From: a virus
IMG/VR virus record: IMGVR_UViG_3300036716_000873
Coordinates: 1 to 27,186 of that record
DNA: 27,186 bases
Strand: one strand, 5' to 3'
Shown: in pieces, positions 1-7,933 of the stretch
Position numbering within the stretch: the stretch's first letter is position 1
Layout of the letters: every line of letters starts with the position of its first letter
Notes under the pieces: generated by a model
The model's database searches: none
What the model saw: the letters and a program-made list of their open reading frames with translations, nothing else
What the model was told of the DNA's origin: nothing
Position numbers and translations under genes: made by a program

Positions 1-40
1 AATTTCAGTCTTGTAGGACAGAAGATGGGATTTATATAAA

Positions 41-1573
41 ATGAGTTTTACACAGGGCTGGTGGGCTAACCTTTCCCCAGCAGAGAAGAAACAGTTTGTT
101 GAAGAAAACCCTGATGTCCAGTATGCGACTCGTGATTCGACAGGGAAGGTTGTTCGTGCTGGAGATCCTTTAGCTGATCCTGAGTTTGTTGTACCTATGA
201 GTGGTATGGCTCCTGAAGCTATGGCTAAATGGGACCCTGTGGGGACAGCGGAATTACAGGCACAACAGAATCGTTTTCAGGTTTGGTTATCTCAAAATCC
301 TACTTTGGCAGAAGGTAAGAATAAATTCTCGGCTTGGGAGTTGTTTCACTCTAGTGAAAGGGTGTGGGGTCAAGGTTCAACAACAGACCCATTTATACCA
401 CCAAGTGATGAAACTGTACAGACAGGAGGATTTGATCCTTCACTTAGTAACCCTAACGATCAAGGTGGGGTTTACAATCAGAACCCAGCTAATCAAGTTG
501 CCGAAGGTTTAGTAGCTAAGATAGCAGCAGATTTTCCTTGGGCTTCAGAGTTTGGCTTCTTGGATATGATAAAAGATTTAGCTATCGAGAACGCTACTGC
601 AGAACAAATCGTAGCTGAGTTACGAGCTTCTGAAGTTTACAAACAACAGTTCCCCGGCATGGCTGGATCTGGTGGTATAAGACGTTTTGACAATGAAGGT
701 CAATATATATCTGCTCGCCGTAATCTAAGAAATGTTCTTATAGATTATGGTGCTTACGATCCTGCTACTGACTCCCCTATGGATTATGTGGCTTTCTTTG
801 ATGCTGGTATTGAATCTAATGAACTAGCCTCAAGGTTTGATTATTACAGGGCTCTTGAAGAAGGCTCTAGAGATCTTCGGGACGCTTTCTTTGTTTATGC
901 AGGGATGGAAGTTTCAGTAGATGATTTGTTTCAAGCTACAGTTTCTCCACAGTTCAGGAATGAACTGGTGAATAATTACGATCAAAATGTTGCTTCGCAA
1001 CCTTTGGATTATGCAACCTATATTGACAGGGCTCGTCAAGTCTCTACAAATGCTGTTGTAGAGACTCTGGAAAGAATGCAGGCAAGAGGAGATATGACAG
1101 GAACTGCCGTGTCTCGTGTATTGCAATTAGATCCAGAGTTTGGACAGCGACTCATGGCTTCTATATTCACTGGTGGAGGTTCAGCAGCAGATACCAGAAC
1201 TATGCAGTTGCCAGAATTAACTAGAGCTTTTGAGTATGCAGTCATGGGATCAGCAGCTACACAAGCTGGCTTTGCTATTCCTGACAAGGCACGTTTAGAA
1301 GAGTTCCGTCAAGCTGGTATTGACTCAGCAAAATTGACTACTGCATATTCCAGACTAGGTGAAAAAGGTTCTGCTTTGAGTGGAATGTTGAACAGGGTTA
1401 ATCGTGGTGCAGATTTTGGCAGAGAGCTTTTAGATCAGGAACTTTTAGGCAAAGGTAAAGAGATTCATTACGCTCAACAGGCAGAAAGAGCGCTTGGACA
1501 ACGTGCTGGTGGGTTCCAAATGGGTCAAGAAGGCACAAGATTTACACAAACAGGTCGTTCTCTCTCGTATTAG
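41..1573 (+). CDS. Uncharacterised virion-associated protein upstream of scaffold
   Basis: I do not recognise this 510-residue protein. It is soluble, with no signal peptide or membrane segment. The N-terminus is rich in Trp and acidic residues (WWANLSPAEKKQFVEENP), the middle looks helical, and the C-terminus is Gly/Gln-rich. It lies directly before scaffold and capsid genes, where portal-proximal or internal head proteins are often found, so a virion or head-assembly role is inferred from position only. The ATG at 41 is preceded by an A/T-rich stretch without a good ribosome binding site. Because the window starts just upstream, a coupled start from a preceding gene is possible. Confidence 0.7.
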   Translation: MSFTQGWWANLSPAEKKQFVEENPDVQYATRDSTGKVVRAGDPLADPEFVVPMSGMAPEAMAKWDPVGTAELQAQQNRFQVWLSQNPTLAEGKNKFSAWELFHSSERVWGQGSTTDPFIPPSDETVQTGGFDPSLSNPNDQGGVYNQNPANQVAEGLVAKIAADFPWASEFGFLDMIKDLAIENATAEQIVAELRASEVYKQQFPGMAGSGGIRRFDNEGQYISARRNLRNVLIDYGAYDPATDSPMDYVAFFDAGIESNELASRFDYYRALEEGSRDLRDAFFVYAGMEVSVDDLFQATVSPQFRNELVNNYDQNVASQPLDYATYIDRARQVSTNAVVETLERMQARGDMTGTAVSRVLQLDPEFGQRLMASIFTGGGSAADTRTMQLPELTRAFEYAVMGSAATQAGFAIPDKARLEEFRQAGIDSAKLTTAYSRLGEKGSALSGMLNRVNRGADFGRELLDQELLGKGKEIHYAQQAERALGQRAGGFQMGQEGTRFTQTGRSLSY

Positions 1574-1606
1574 TAAACACTTTTTGGGAGAGGTAGTGAA
1601 CCATTC

Positions 1607-1634
1607 CTCGATGATTTACCTCGGAATCATTGAG
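1607..1634 (+). other. Stem-loop before the capsid cassette
   Basis: A 10-bp stem (CTCGATGATT pairing with AATCATTGAG, one G-U pair) closes an 8-nt loop in the gap between the 510-residue gene and the scaffold gene. No T-run follows, so it is not a standard intrinsic terminator. It could be an mRNA processing or stability element. A nearby 9-bp direct repeat GAGCGTAGG (1632-1640 and 1648-1656) leads into the ribosome binding site region. Confidence 0.5.
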
Positions 1635-1664
1635 CGTAGGTAACACCGAGCGTAGGAGAAGATC

Positions 1665-2135
1665 ATGGATGATTACGATGACGATGAAGTCACCGAAGAG
1701 ACAGGATCAACCCTTCGGCGAAAGCTGGAGGAGACAATTAGTGAAAATAGGCAATTAACTACTGAATTATCCAACCTGAAAGCCCAAGAGGTGATTGCAG
1801 AGAATGGATACAGCTTAGTTAAAGTCGATGATCTACTAGATGTCAACCTTAGTGAAATGACTGAAAAGGCAAGTCTGATCCAAGAGGAACGGACAAACCA
1901 ACAGGTCGATCTTGCTAAGGACATGCTTGCTAGAAAAGGGTATGTAGGAGATGAGTTGGATAAGGCAGTCAATGACTTCCTTACTCCCACACAAACTCCT
2001 GCTAAACAAGACGTAGCGGCACATCAGAGAACTCGTACAGTCTCTGCGATAGGTGGCAATGCCACCCCAGTGAATGATACGACAGATTTAATGGGCTTAG
2101 ATGCTATTGATGCAGCCCTCAGAGGCAAGCAGTAA
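1665..2135 (+). CDS. Capsid scaffolding-like protein
   Basis: This 156-residue acidic, helix-rich protein has a very acidic N-terminus (MDDYDDDEVTEE), a predicted coiled coil around residues 15-45 (RRKLEETISENRQLTTELSNLKAQ) and a short helical tail ending DAIDAALRGKQ. Size, acidity, coiled coil and position immediately before the major capsid gene are typical of phage scaffolds, which direct shell assembly and leave before DNA packaging. The start is preceded by TAGGAGAAGATC, a good ribosome binding site. Assignment rests on context and composition, not on a diagnostic motif. Confidence 0.65.
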   Translation: MDDYDDDEVTEETGSTLRRKLEETISENRQLTTELSNLKAQEVIAENGYSLVKVDDLLDVNLSEMTEKASLIQEERTNQQVDLAKDMLARKGYVGDELDKAVNDFLTPTQTPAKQDVAAHQRTRTVSAIGGNATPVNDTTDLMGLDAIDAALRGKQ

Positions 2136-2168
2136 ACCTACTACTGACTACCTACTAAGGAGAAAAAA

Positions 2169-3104
2169 ATGGCTACAGGAAGCCTTTCGCTTCTTGAGGC
2201 AGCCAAATATGGTTCGACCACTCTTGGTCGTGGTGTTGTTTCAACACTAATCCAAGAGTCACCGATCCTTGAAATGCTCCCATTTACGAGCATTACTGGC
2301 AACGCCCTCAAGGTAAGCGTTGAGGATACCCTTCCAACCCCTGCTTTCCGTGATGTCAATGAATCTTACACTCGTTCACATGGAACTGACACCGAGCGTT
2401 TCTTCGGTTGCTCAATTCTTGGTGGCGAGGTATTCATAGATAATTACATTGTCCGAGTTCAGGCTGACCAAATATCAGCTAAAGCTCGTCAGTACTCAAA
2501 ATTCGCTAAAGCGATGTCACGAGTATTCGACAAGTATTTCTTTGACGGCACAGGAACTGCAAAGGATTTCAAGGGTATCAACTCCCTCATTTCAGAGGGT
2601 CTAGGGCAGACAATATCAGCAGGCACTAACGGTGCTACGCTGACATTGGACATGCTCGATCAAACATTCGACTCGTTGCGTTCGCAATCAAGTCCTGATG
2701 TTTTGTTGATGAACCGTGTCAATAGACGCAAGATCAACAGCTTGGCTCGTAGCACCTACTCAGGTGTGAGCCTTATTGACGTAGGAACAGACTCGTTCGG
2801 TAGACAAGTTAATATCTACAACGGTGTTCCTATCCGTATTGTTGGCGATGACTCGAGTGGCACAGCCATTCTTGGTCATGACGAGACTCAAGGAAATCAA
2901 AACGCATCATCTTCCATTTATGCAATGGCTTTTGGAACAGATGAAAACGTCTACGGTATTCTTGGTCTTGGCGGATCATTCGATGTCGTAGATTTCGGCG
3001 AAACAGAGGCGGCTCCCGGTCACCTTGGTCGTGTTGAAGTCTACCCCGGCATCGTTGTGGCTAACAGTTTCTCAGTTTGTCGTCTAGCTGGCGTAAACGC
3101 TTAA
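2169..3104 (+). CDS. Major capsid protein, HK97-type fold
   Basis: This 311-residue protein forms the icosahedral shell. Family-like features are the N-terminal helix (SLSLLEAAKYGSTTLGRG), the ILEMLPFTSITGNAL segment that resembles the start of the E-loop region, a central FDKYFFDGTGTAKDFKGINS segment as in capsid proteins of the HK97 supergroup, and the late GVPIRIVGDD segment followed by a beta-rich C-terminus. Length fits the family. It follows the scaffold gene and precedes a decoration-type gene. The start ATG sits behind AAGGAGAAAAAA, a strong ribosome binding site fitting high expression. No protease-maturation site was identified. Confidence 0.82.
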   Translation: MATGSLSLLEAAKYGSTTLGRGVVSTLIQESPILEMLPFTSITGNALKVSVEDTLPTPAFRDVNESYTRSHGTDTERFFGCSILGGEVFIDNYIVRVQADQISAKARQYSKFAKAMSRVFDKYFFDGTGTAKDFKGINSLISEGLGQTISAGTNGATLTLDMLDQTFDSLRSQSSPDVLLMNRVNRRKINSLARSTYSGVSLIDVGTDSFGRQVNIYNGVPIRIVGDDSSGTAILGHDETQGNQNASSSIYAMAFGTDENVYGILGLGGSFDVVDFGETEAAPGHLGRVEVYPGIVVANSFSVCRLAGVNA

Positions 3105-3118
3105 GGAGGCTGATAATA

Positions 3119-3529
3119 ATGGCACAAGCAACAAGAACAGTAGGACCCGGCACCATAATAAATGATGCCAATGCACCTACATTACAAGCCACAGGCAATG
3201 TGACTTCAGATACAACAGGATCATGGGTTCAGGTTGATCGTCCTTGTGACGTTCAAGTTGAAATGGCTCTTGGAACCATCGGAGGATCTGTAACAGGATT
3301 CGATGTTGAGATTCAAGGTGCTGATGACGGAAGTGGAACTAACACAGTTTCTTACGGACGTTTCGATACTGTTGGAGCTTCTGATGATGACACAACACGC
3401 CGTATGGCAGCCCATGTGTACAAGCCGTACATGAGGGCAGTTATGGACCACACAGGTTCTGGCAACGTGGGTGTGACTATCAAAGTCCGCACCACCCATA
3501 ATCAGGTAACTGATTCAACTACCGCTTAG
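3119..3529 (+). CDS. Head decoration-type protein
   Basis: A 136-residue beta-rich protein with no membrane segment or catalytic motif. It follows the capsid gene directly, and its start (MAQATRTVGPG) has an ideal AAGGAGG 8-9 nt upstream, so the longer frame beginning at 3077 is rejected. Alternating hydrophobic/polar segments (VQVEMALG, GFDVEIQG, NVGVTIKVRTT) look like a beta sandwich. The probable role is binding the outside of the capsid or stabilising it. This is inference from size, position and composition. A minor head or fibre component is the alternative. Confidence 0.6.
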   Translation: MAQATRTVGPGTIINDANAPTLQATGNVTSDTTGSWVQVDRPCDVQVEMALGTIGGSVTGFDVEIQGADDGSGTNTVSYGRFDTVGASDDDTTRRMAAHVYKPYMRAVMDHTGSGNVGVTIKVRTTHNQVTDSTTA

Positions 3530-3547
3530 GCGGTCCACCATAGGCTA

Positions 3548-3575
3548 GGGGCATCCGACTTAGGTCGGGTGTCCC
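3548..3575 (+). other. Perfect 12-bp stem-loop after the decoration gene
   Basis: A 12-bp stem (GGGGCATCCGAC pairing with GTCGGGTGTCCC, two G-U pairs) is closed by a TTAG tetraloop between the decoration gene and the first tail gene. It lacks a downstream T-run. With the stem-loop at 1607-1634 it brackets the scaffold-capsid-decoration block, so it may protect the 3' end of a capsid mRNA or be a processing site. Confidence 0.65.
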
Positions 3576-3606
3576 AAGCTGATGGGTGGATATAGGAAAG
3601 GTTTAT

Positions 3607-4104
3607 ATGTCATCAGACACATTAAACAGCAAGACATGGAATGTTCTTGCGACAGTAGATAAATGGGAGAAGGAAGAGGACTTTCTTGCAGGTAAACCTG
3701 CAGATGATGTTACCTCTCTTGAAGATAACCTTCTTCTAAATGAGGGCATTAACCTTCTCTTAGATCTCTTAATCGGAGCAGGTGGAACCGCTTTCAATAA
3801 TGGAAATAGTTATATAGGTGTGGGAGACAGTAGTGCCTCCCCAGCCGCCGCACAAACAGGTTTGCAGGCTTCTTCTAATAAATCGTATAAGGCTATGGAA
3901 TCCTCGTACCCTTCTCGCTCTGGTCAGACAGTGACTTGGCGTTCAATTTGGGGATCAAGCGATGGTAACTTCGCTTGGAATGAATGGTCTATTGCTAATG
4001 GCAATTCCAATAGTTCAACGAACCTGAATAGAAAGGTAGCTTCTTTAGGAACAAAGGCTTCAGGATCAAGTTGGACACTAACAGTAACAATAACGGTGTC
4101 CTAA
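3607..4104 (+). CDS. Virion protein, probable tail or fibre component
   Basis: About 165 residues if it starts at the ATG preceded by AGGAAAGG at good spacing. A GTG at 3586 would add seven residues but has no comparable site. The protein has an acidic helical N-terminal part (NLLLNEGINLLLDLLIG) followed by a Ser/Asn/Trp-rich beta part (NSYIGVGDSSASP, WRSIWGSSDGNFAWNEWSIANG). A segment opening with a short helix and the phrase YIGVGDSS is common in uncharacterised phage virion proteins. It lies at the head of the fibre block and is separated from the next gene by one base. Exact function is unknown. Confidence 0.6.
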   Translation: MSSDTLNSKTWNVLATVDKWEKEEDFLAGKPADDVTSLEDNLLLNEGINLLLDLLIGAGGTAFNNGNSYIGVGDSSASPAAAQTGLQASSNKSYKAMESSYPSRSGQTVTWRSIWGSSDGNFAWNEWSIANGNSNSSTNLNRKVASLGTKASGSSWTLTVTITVS

Positions 4105-4105
4105 T

Positions 4106-5344
4106 ATGGCTACTAATTATCCTTCATCTCTTGACACCTCTACTCAACAGCCGTCACCGACAGCATCTACAGAAATGGATGATGCCGGTTTTTTGCATGA
4201 CGAAGTTCATACAAATGCTTCTGGCGCTATTATTGCGTTGGAAACGAAACTTGGTGTCGGAGCTACAACGGCTGCCACTGCTTCGACTAACCATGTACTT
4301 GTAAAGCAAGCAGATGGGGACACTGAATGGGCTGCTGCCCCTTCTAGTACTCCTACAGTAATTACGGTAGCTGACACTACTGACACTACGTGTTCAGTAG
4401 CTTTGTTTGAAGATGCTACTGGTGATCTTGCTCCTAAGACTGATGGTGGTGCCACATACAATGCTGGCACTGGGGTTTTAACAGCGACAGGGTTCGCTGG
4501 ACCGCTTACTGGTAATGTTACTGGTAATGCTTCAGGTTCGGCTGGTTCCTGTACAGGCAACTCTGCCACAGCTACAAACAGTACTACAGTCACTGTTGCT
4601 GATACCACTGACACCTCATGCAGTGTGGCTCTCTTTGAATCAGCTACAGGTTCACTAGGGGCTAAGACCGATGGAGGTGTAACTTACAACGCTGGCACTG
4701 GAACATTAACCGCTACTGCTTTCGCTGGTGCTTTGACAGGTAATGTCACAGGTAATGCTTCTGGTACAGCGGCGACTGTTACAGGTGCTGCACAAAGCGC
4801 TATCACTTCTGTTGGGGCTTTAACAGGTTTAACTATTGGTAGCGATGGTAATGGTGGGGACGTAACTTTCCACTCAGACACAGCGGGTGACGCTCTCGTC
4901 TGGGATTCCTCAGCGGAATCTCTGACAATAACAGGAACTAATGCCCAAACAGCGTTGGCGGTAGCTGACGGTAATGTCACTATGGCTGACGATCTTACTG
5001 TGACAGGTGGTATTGTCGGCGGGAGTGTAGTAGCTCCTATAGCTTTTAATAACCAGACAGGCACCACGTACACTTTCGTAATCGGCGACGCTGGAAAACT
5101 CGTTACTTCTTCTAACGGTTCCGCACAAACATTCACAGTGCCACCAAATTCTTCAGTGGCTTACGCAATAGGTACTCAGATCATTGTTCAGAACATTGGT
5201 TCAGCTAACTGCACTTTGGCTCAAGGGTCGGGTGTGACGATAACGTCTGTTGATTCTTCGAAAGAGATCGACGGGCAGTACGCTTCTGCATGTTTGATTA
5301 AAACTGCTACTGATGCTTGGACACTTATTGGTAAGCTAGCTTAA
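4106..5344 (+). CDS. Repeat-containing tail fibre protein
   Basis: A 412-residue Thr/Gly/Ala-rich protein. The N-terminus (HDEVHTNASGAIIALETKLG) resembles the attachment region of many phage fibres. Two copies of a ~59-residue unit (residues ~86-144 and ~162-220, offset 76) share VADTTDT, CSVALF, KTDGG, TYNAGTG and LTGNVTGNASG. The C-terminal ~110 residues (GDAGKLVTSSNGSAQTFTVPPNSS onward) look like a beta-rich knob. Repeats of the TGNVTGNASG kind are widespread in tail fibres and form elongated trimeric shafts. The probable role is host recognition. It starts one base after the previous stop codon. Confidence 0.75.
   Translation: MATNYPSSLDTSTQQPSPTASTEMDDAGFLHDEVHTNASGAIIALETKLGVGATTAATASTNHVLVKQADGDTEWAAAPSSTPTVITVADTTDTTCSVALFEDATGDLAPKTDGGATYNAGTGVLTATGFAGPLTGNVTGNASGSAGSCTGNSATATNSTTVTVADTTDTSCSVALFESATGSLGAKTDGGVTYNAGTGTLTATAFAGALTGNVTGNASGTAATVTGAAQSAITSVGALTGLTIGSDGNGGDVTFHSDTAGDALVWDSSAESLTITGTNAQTALAVADGNVTMADDLTVTGGIVGGSVVAPIAFNNQTGTTYTFVIGDAGKLVTSSNGSAQTFTVPPNSSVAYAIGTQIIVQNIGSANCTLAQGSGVTITSVDSSKEIDGQYASACLIKTATDAWTLIGKLA
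4361..4537 (+). repeat. Internal fibre repeat, copy 1
   Basis: First coding copy of the ~59-residue fibre unit (VADTTDT ... GNVTGNASG). The matching copy starts 228 bp downstream. It reflects duplication within the shaft and is not a mobile element. Confidence 0.75.
4589..4765 (+). repeat. Internal fibre repeat, copy 2
   Basis: Second copy of the fibre unit. Most differences are conservative or synonymous (for example GFAGPLTG versus AFAGALTG), so the protein repeat appears older than the DNA similarity alone might suggest. Confidence 0.75.
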
Positions 5345-5359
5345 TAAAGGGGGCTTAAA

Positions 5360-6445
5360 ATGACTTTTAATCCACTTATTATAGGGTCGATACAAGAATC
5401 AGGTGCGTCAGCTCTTATGACCTACTCGACTAGTGGGTCACCTGTTCTTCGTACTCACACCACTTATTCGTCTTTGACATGGACAGGTTCAGGCTCGTTT
5501 ACTATTTTGACTAATCCGAACAGTCTTACTTTCGATTATATGATTGTCGCAGGTGGAGGTGCTGGAGGAACTACTGACGACTGTATGGGTGGCGGAGGAG
5601 GTGGCGGTGGTGTTCGTGTGTTCACTAGCCAAACTTTAAGCATTGCGGCTCACACAGTTACTATCGGAGCAGGCGGTACTGCCGCTTGGAATGTAACTAC
5701 ATCTGGTTCGGGAGGTAACACTACCTTTTCAAGCAATACAACGACAGGTGGAGGTGGGGGCGGTAACCGTAACCCGGGAATAGGTTACCCTTCTTATGGA
5801 TACCAAGTTGGTGCGACTGGTGGTGCTGGTGGAGGCGGTGGAACTTCCAGAAGTCATCAAGGAGCCGCAGGTGGCGCAGGTAACCAAGGCAGTTACTCTC
5901 CTGTAGAGGGAGTTAATGGTGCTACGGGTTTCGTGGATTGGGGTTATCCAACAATAAATAATCAGGGTGCCGGCGGTGGCGGTGGTGGTGCCACTCTTTC
6001 GGGAGCGTCTGGTGGTGGAACTGGTACTACTCAAACAGCGCAGTCTTGGACTGTAAAAAGGAAAGGTTCTGCTGGGCAAACCAACAATTACATGACTGGC
6101 GCTACGATTACTGACCCTTACACAGGTGGGACTACTGCTTTCGGTGGAGGCGGTGGAGCGCCTCAGGCTCAAGGTAATTCATATCCCGGTTTTGGCGGGC
6201 TTTTGTATCGACTTGATTCAAATGGCGGCGAGTATGAACTTGATTCCACTGGTTGTACTGCGGGTGGTACTGGTCGTGGAGGTGCTGGAAGTTCGTATTC
6301 TGGAGCGGCGTCGGCTCCCGGTGCTGGAGTCGCTAATTCTGGTGGCGGTGGCGGTGGAAGATACCCTGATGGAAACGTGTCGTCACGATTAGGAGGTAAC
6401 GGTGGGTCAGGCGTTGTTGTACTTCGTTGGGTAACGGAGGGTTAA
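5360..6445 (+). CDS. Glycine-rich adhesin or tail fibre tip
   Basis: A 361-residue protein. Residues ~1-60 are a beta-rich head ending in the phrase LTFDYMIVAGGGAGG, typical of a phage glycine-rich domain. The rest holds at least eight poly-glycine runs (five to eight Gly) separated by variable Ser/Thr/Asn/Tyr loops. Phage receptor-binding proteins with such runs, such as the Salmonella phage S16 adhesin, pack them as polyglycine-II helices that display variable host-binding loops. That comparison is by composition only. The start has AAGGGGGC upstream. It ends directly before the next gene, with stop and ATG adjacent. Confidence 0.7.
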   Translation: MTFNPLIIGSIQESGASALMTYSTSGSPVLRTHTTYSSLTWTGSGSFTILTNPNSLTFDYMIVAGGGAGGTTDDCMGGGGGGGGVRVFTSQTLSIAAHTVTIGAGGTAAWNVTTSGSGGNTTFSSNTTTGGGGGGNRNPGIGYPSYGYQVGATGGAGGGGGTSRSHQGAAGGAGNQGSYSPVEGVNGATGFVDWGYPTINNQGAGGGGGGATLSGASGGGTGTTQTAQSWTVKRKGSAGQTNNYMTGATITDPYTGGTTAFGGGGGAPQAQGNSYPGFGGLLYRLDSNGGEYELDSTGCTAGGTGRGGAGSSYSGAASAPGAGVANSGGGGGGRYPDGNVSSRLGGNGGSGVVVLRWVTEG

Positions 6446-6985
6446 ATGGCTCACTTCGCTGAACTAGACGAAAACAATGTAGTAGTACAAATTCTTGTCA
6501 TTGACAATAATGACATGACTATTGATGGTGTAGAAAACGAACAGTTAGGGATTGATTTCCTTAACGATCATTACCCAGATTCAGGTACTTGGATTCAAAC
6601 TTCTTACAATGGGAAGATAAGAGGTCGGTATGCAGGTGAAGGATCAGTTTATTTACCTGATCGTGACCTTTTTCAAGTTGAACCGCAACCTTATCCTTCG
6701 TGGACTTTAGATGATGACGGTTATTGGAGACACCCAGAATCAGCAGGTGAATGGCTTGCAGGTCATAGCTGGGATGAAGATTCTTTATCTTTCGTTAAAC
6801 CTGACAGTCCTCATCCATCTTGGACATGGATTAGTAATGGAACAAAGATGGCTGGATGGTATGCCCCTGTTCCACATCCTTGGGAAGGAATCGCTCCTGA
6901 AGAAATTGATAATTCAACAGAGTATGAATGGAATGAAGAAGAACAAAAATGGGATGAGTATATACTCCCAAGTGAACGAGAATAA
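6446..6985 (+). CDS. Marine-phage-type fibre-associated protein
   Basis: A 179-residue acidic, Trp-rich protein beginning MAHFAELDENNVVVQILVI. This opening, followed by a segment with IQTSYNGKIRGRYA, is a pattern I know from small proteins found beside fibre genes in many marine phages. Their function is unsettled (fibre assembly or accessory). Trp/Pro/Tyr-rich repeats in the second half (YPSWTLDDDGYWRHP, HPSWTWISNG) are probably short beta modules. The start follows GGAGGGTTAA and directly abuts the previous stop. Confidence 0.65.
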   Translation: MAHFAELDENNVVVQILVIDNNDMTIDGVENEQLGIDFLNDHYPDSGTWIQTSYNGKIRGRYAGEGSVYLPDRDLFQVEPQPYPSWTLDDDGYWRHPESAGEWLAGHSWDEDSLSFVKPDSPHPSWTWISNGTKMAGWYAPVPHPWEGIAPEEIDNSTEYEWNEEEQKWDEYILPSERE

Positions 6986-7023
6986 TGGCTGTTGAAATGA
7001 TTGAAGCAGCGAAAGAAGAGTAA
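6985..7023 (+). CDS. 12-codon micro-ORF between fibre genes
   Basis: The stop of the previous gene overlaps an ATG (TAATG) that opens a 12-residue frame, MAVEMIEAAKEE, ending 3 bases before the next gene's ATG. It could maintain translational coupling across the gap or be a decayed gene end. No homologue can be inferred and expression is uncertain. Confidence 0.3.
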   Translation: MAVEMIEAAKEE

Positions 7024-7026
7024 ATA

Positions 7027-7908
7027 ATGACCTACAGGTCATCTGTTCTATATAGATCAGGCAAATACCGACCCGGCGTTTATGAGCTTTTATATAGAAA
7101 TACTTTTAACTATCGAACAAACATAGGGTATAGAAACCTTTTCTCTAATGCAGATAATTACGATCTAACTTATAGAAATTCTGCCAACTATCGTTCAACT
7201 CTCAGTTATAGAACTACATCAGTCCCTACACCCCTTTTCGACACGATCACTGTTGTTGACAGTGAAACTTTAACTGTCTCTTTAGTCTTAACAGATCAAC
7301 TATCTGCAAGTGAAGTAGAAGTTCCTTCTATTCTTGTAGTTGCATTGACAAGTGATAGTCAACAATTCTTTGACAGTATGACACTCGTCTTGGATCAAGC
7401 TGACACTGGCTCTGGTGCTGAAACCGAAGCACAAGGCAACTCTTTAACAGACTCTGACACTGTTCGGTATTCTTATGGATCAGAACAGGCATACAGATTC
7501 TCTAATGATTACAGAAACGATAACCGTTATCGTGGTGGTGGAAGTTTCATCAACATAGACGTAGGAACACAGTCGGATACTGCCGCAGCTACAGATGTGA
7601 CTCTTTCATTTACTAATGCTGTCACTGTTACTGAAGCTCTTTCGATACTGGAAGCTCATGGTATAGATCTATCCAATGCAGACACGAGTAGTGTTGTTGA
7701 CAATCTGGTTGACCTAATTCTTCTTTCTGATGATGTTGCCGAAGGCACAGATCTTGATATTGGTGGGGATCGTACAACGATAGCTCCGGGTGATTCTTTC
7801 TCCATATCAGAGGATATGGCTAATCTTTTCGGTGACAGGGCAACGAATCTGTCTTATATAACGGTAAACCGTTATAGAAAGACACCTTCACGGTTCAAAT
7901 TCAAATAA
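7027..7908 (+). CDS. Tyr-Arg-repeat virion protein
   Basis: A 293-residue protein with an unusual composition. In the first ~65 residues the dipeptide YR recurs about every 5-9 residues (for example TYRSSVLYRSGKYRP, NTFNYRTNIGYRN). YR recurs again near residues 155-172 and at the C-terminus (NRYRKTPSRFKFK). Between these lie acidic Thr/Ser/Val-rich beta segments (ITVVDSETLTVSLVL). There are no membrane segments or catalytic motifs. Its place among fibre genes suggests a tail or surface protein. I do not recognise a family. Confidence 0.55.
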   Translation: MTYRSSVLYRSGKYRPGVYELLYRNTFNYRTNIGYRNLFSNADNYDLTYRNSANYRSTLSYRTTSVPTPLFDTITVVDSETLTVSLVLTDQLSASEVEVPSILVVALTSDSQQFFDSMTLVLDQADTGSGAETEAQGNSLTDSDTVRYSYGSEQAYRFSNDYRNDNRYRGGGSFINIDVGTQSDTAAATDVTLSFTNAVTVTEALSILEAHGIDLSNADTSSVVDNLVDLILLSDDVAEGTDLDIGGDRTTIAPGDSFSISEDMANLFGDRATNLSYITVNRYRKTPSRFKFK

Positions 7909-7933
7909 GTGACATATCAAGGGTAGGTAAGCG

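Noticed and set aside
4207-5136. Long minus-strand open frames opposite the fibre gene
   Set aside because: They arise from the Ala/Thr/Gly/Val-rich codons of the fibre gene and are mirror-composition shadows without start signals.
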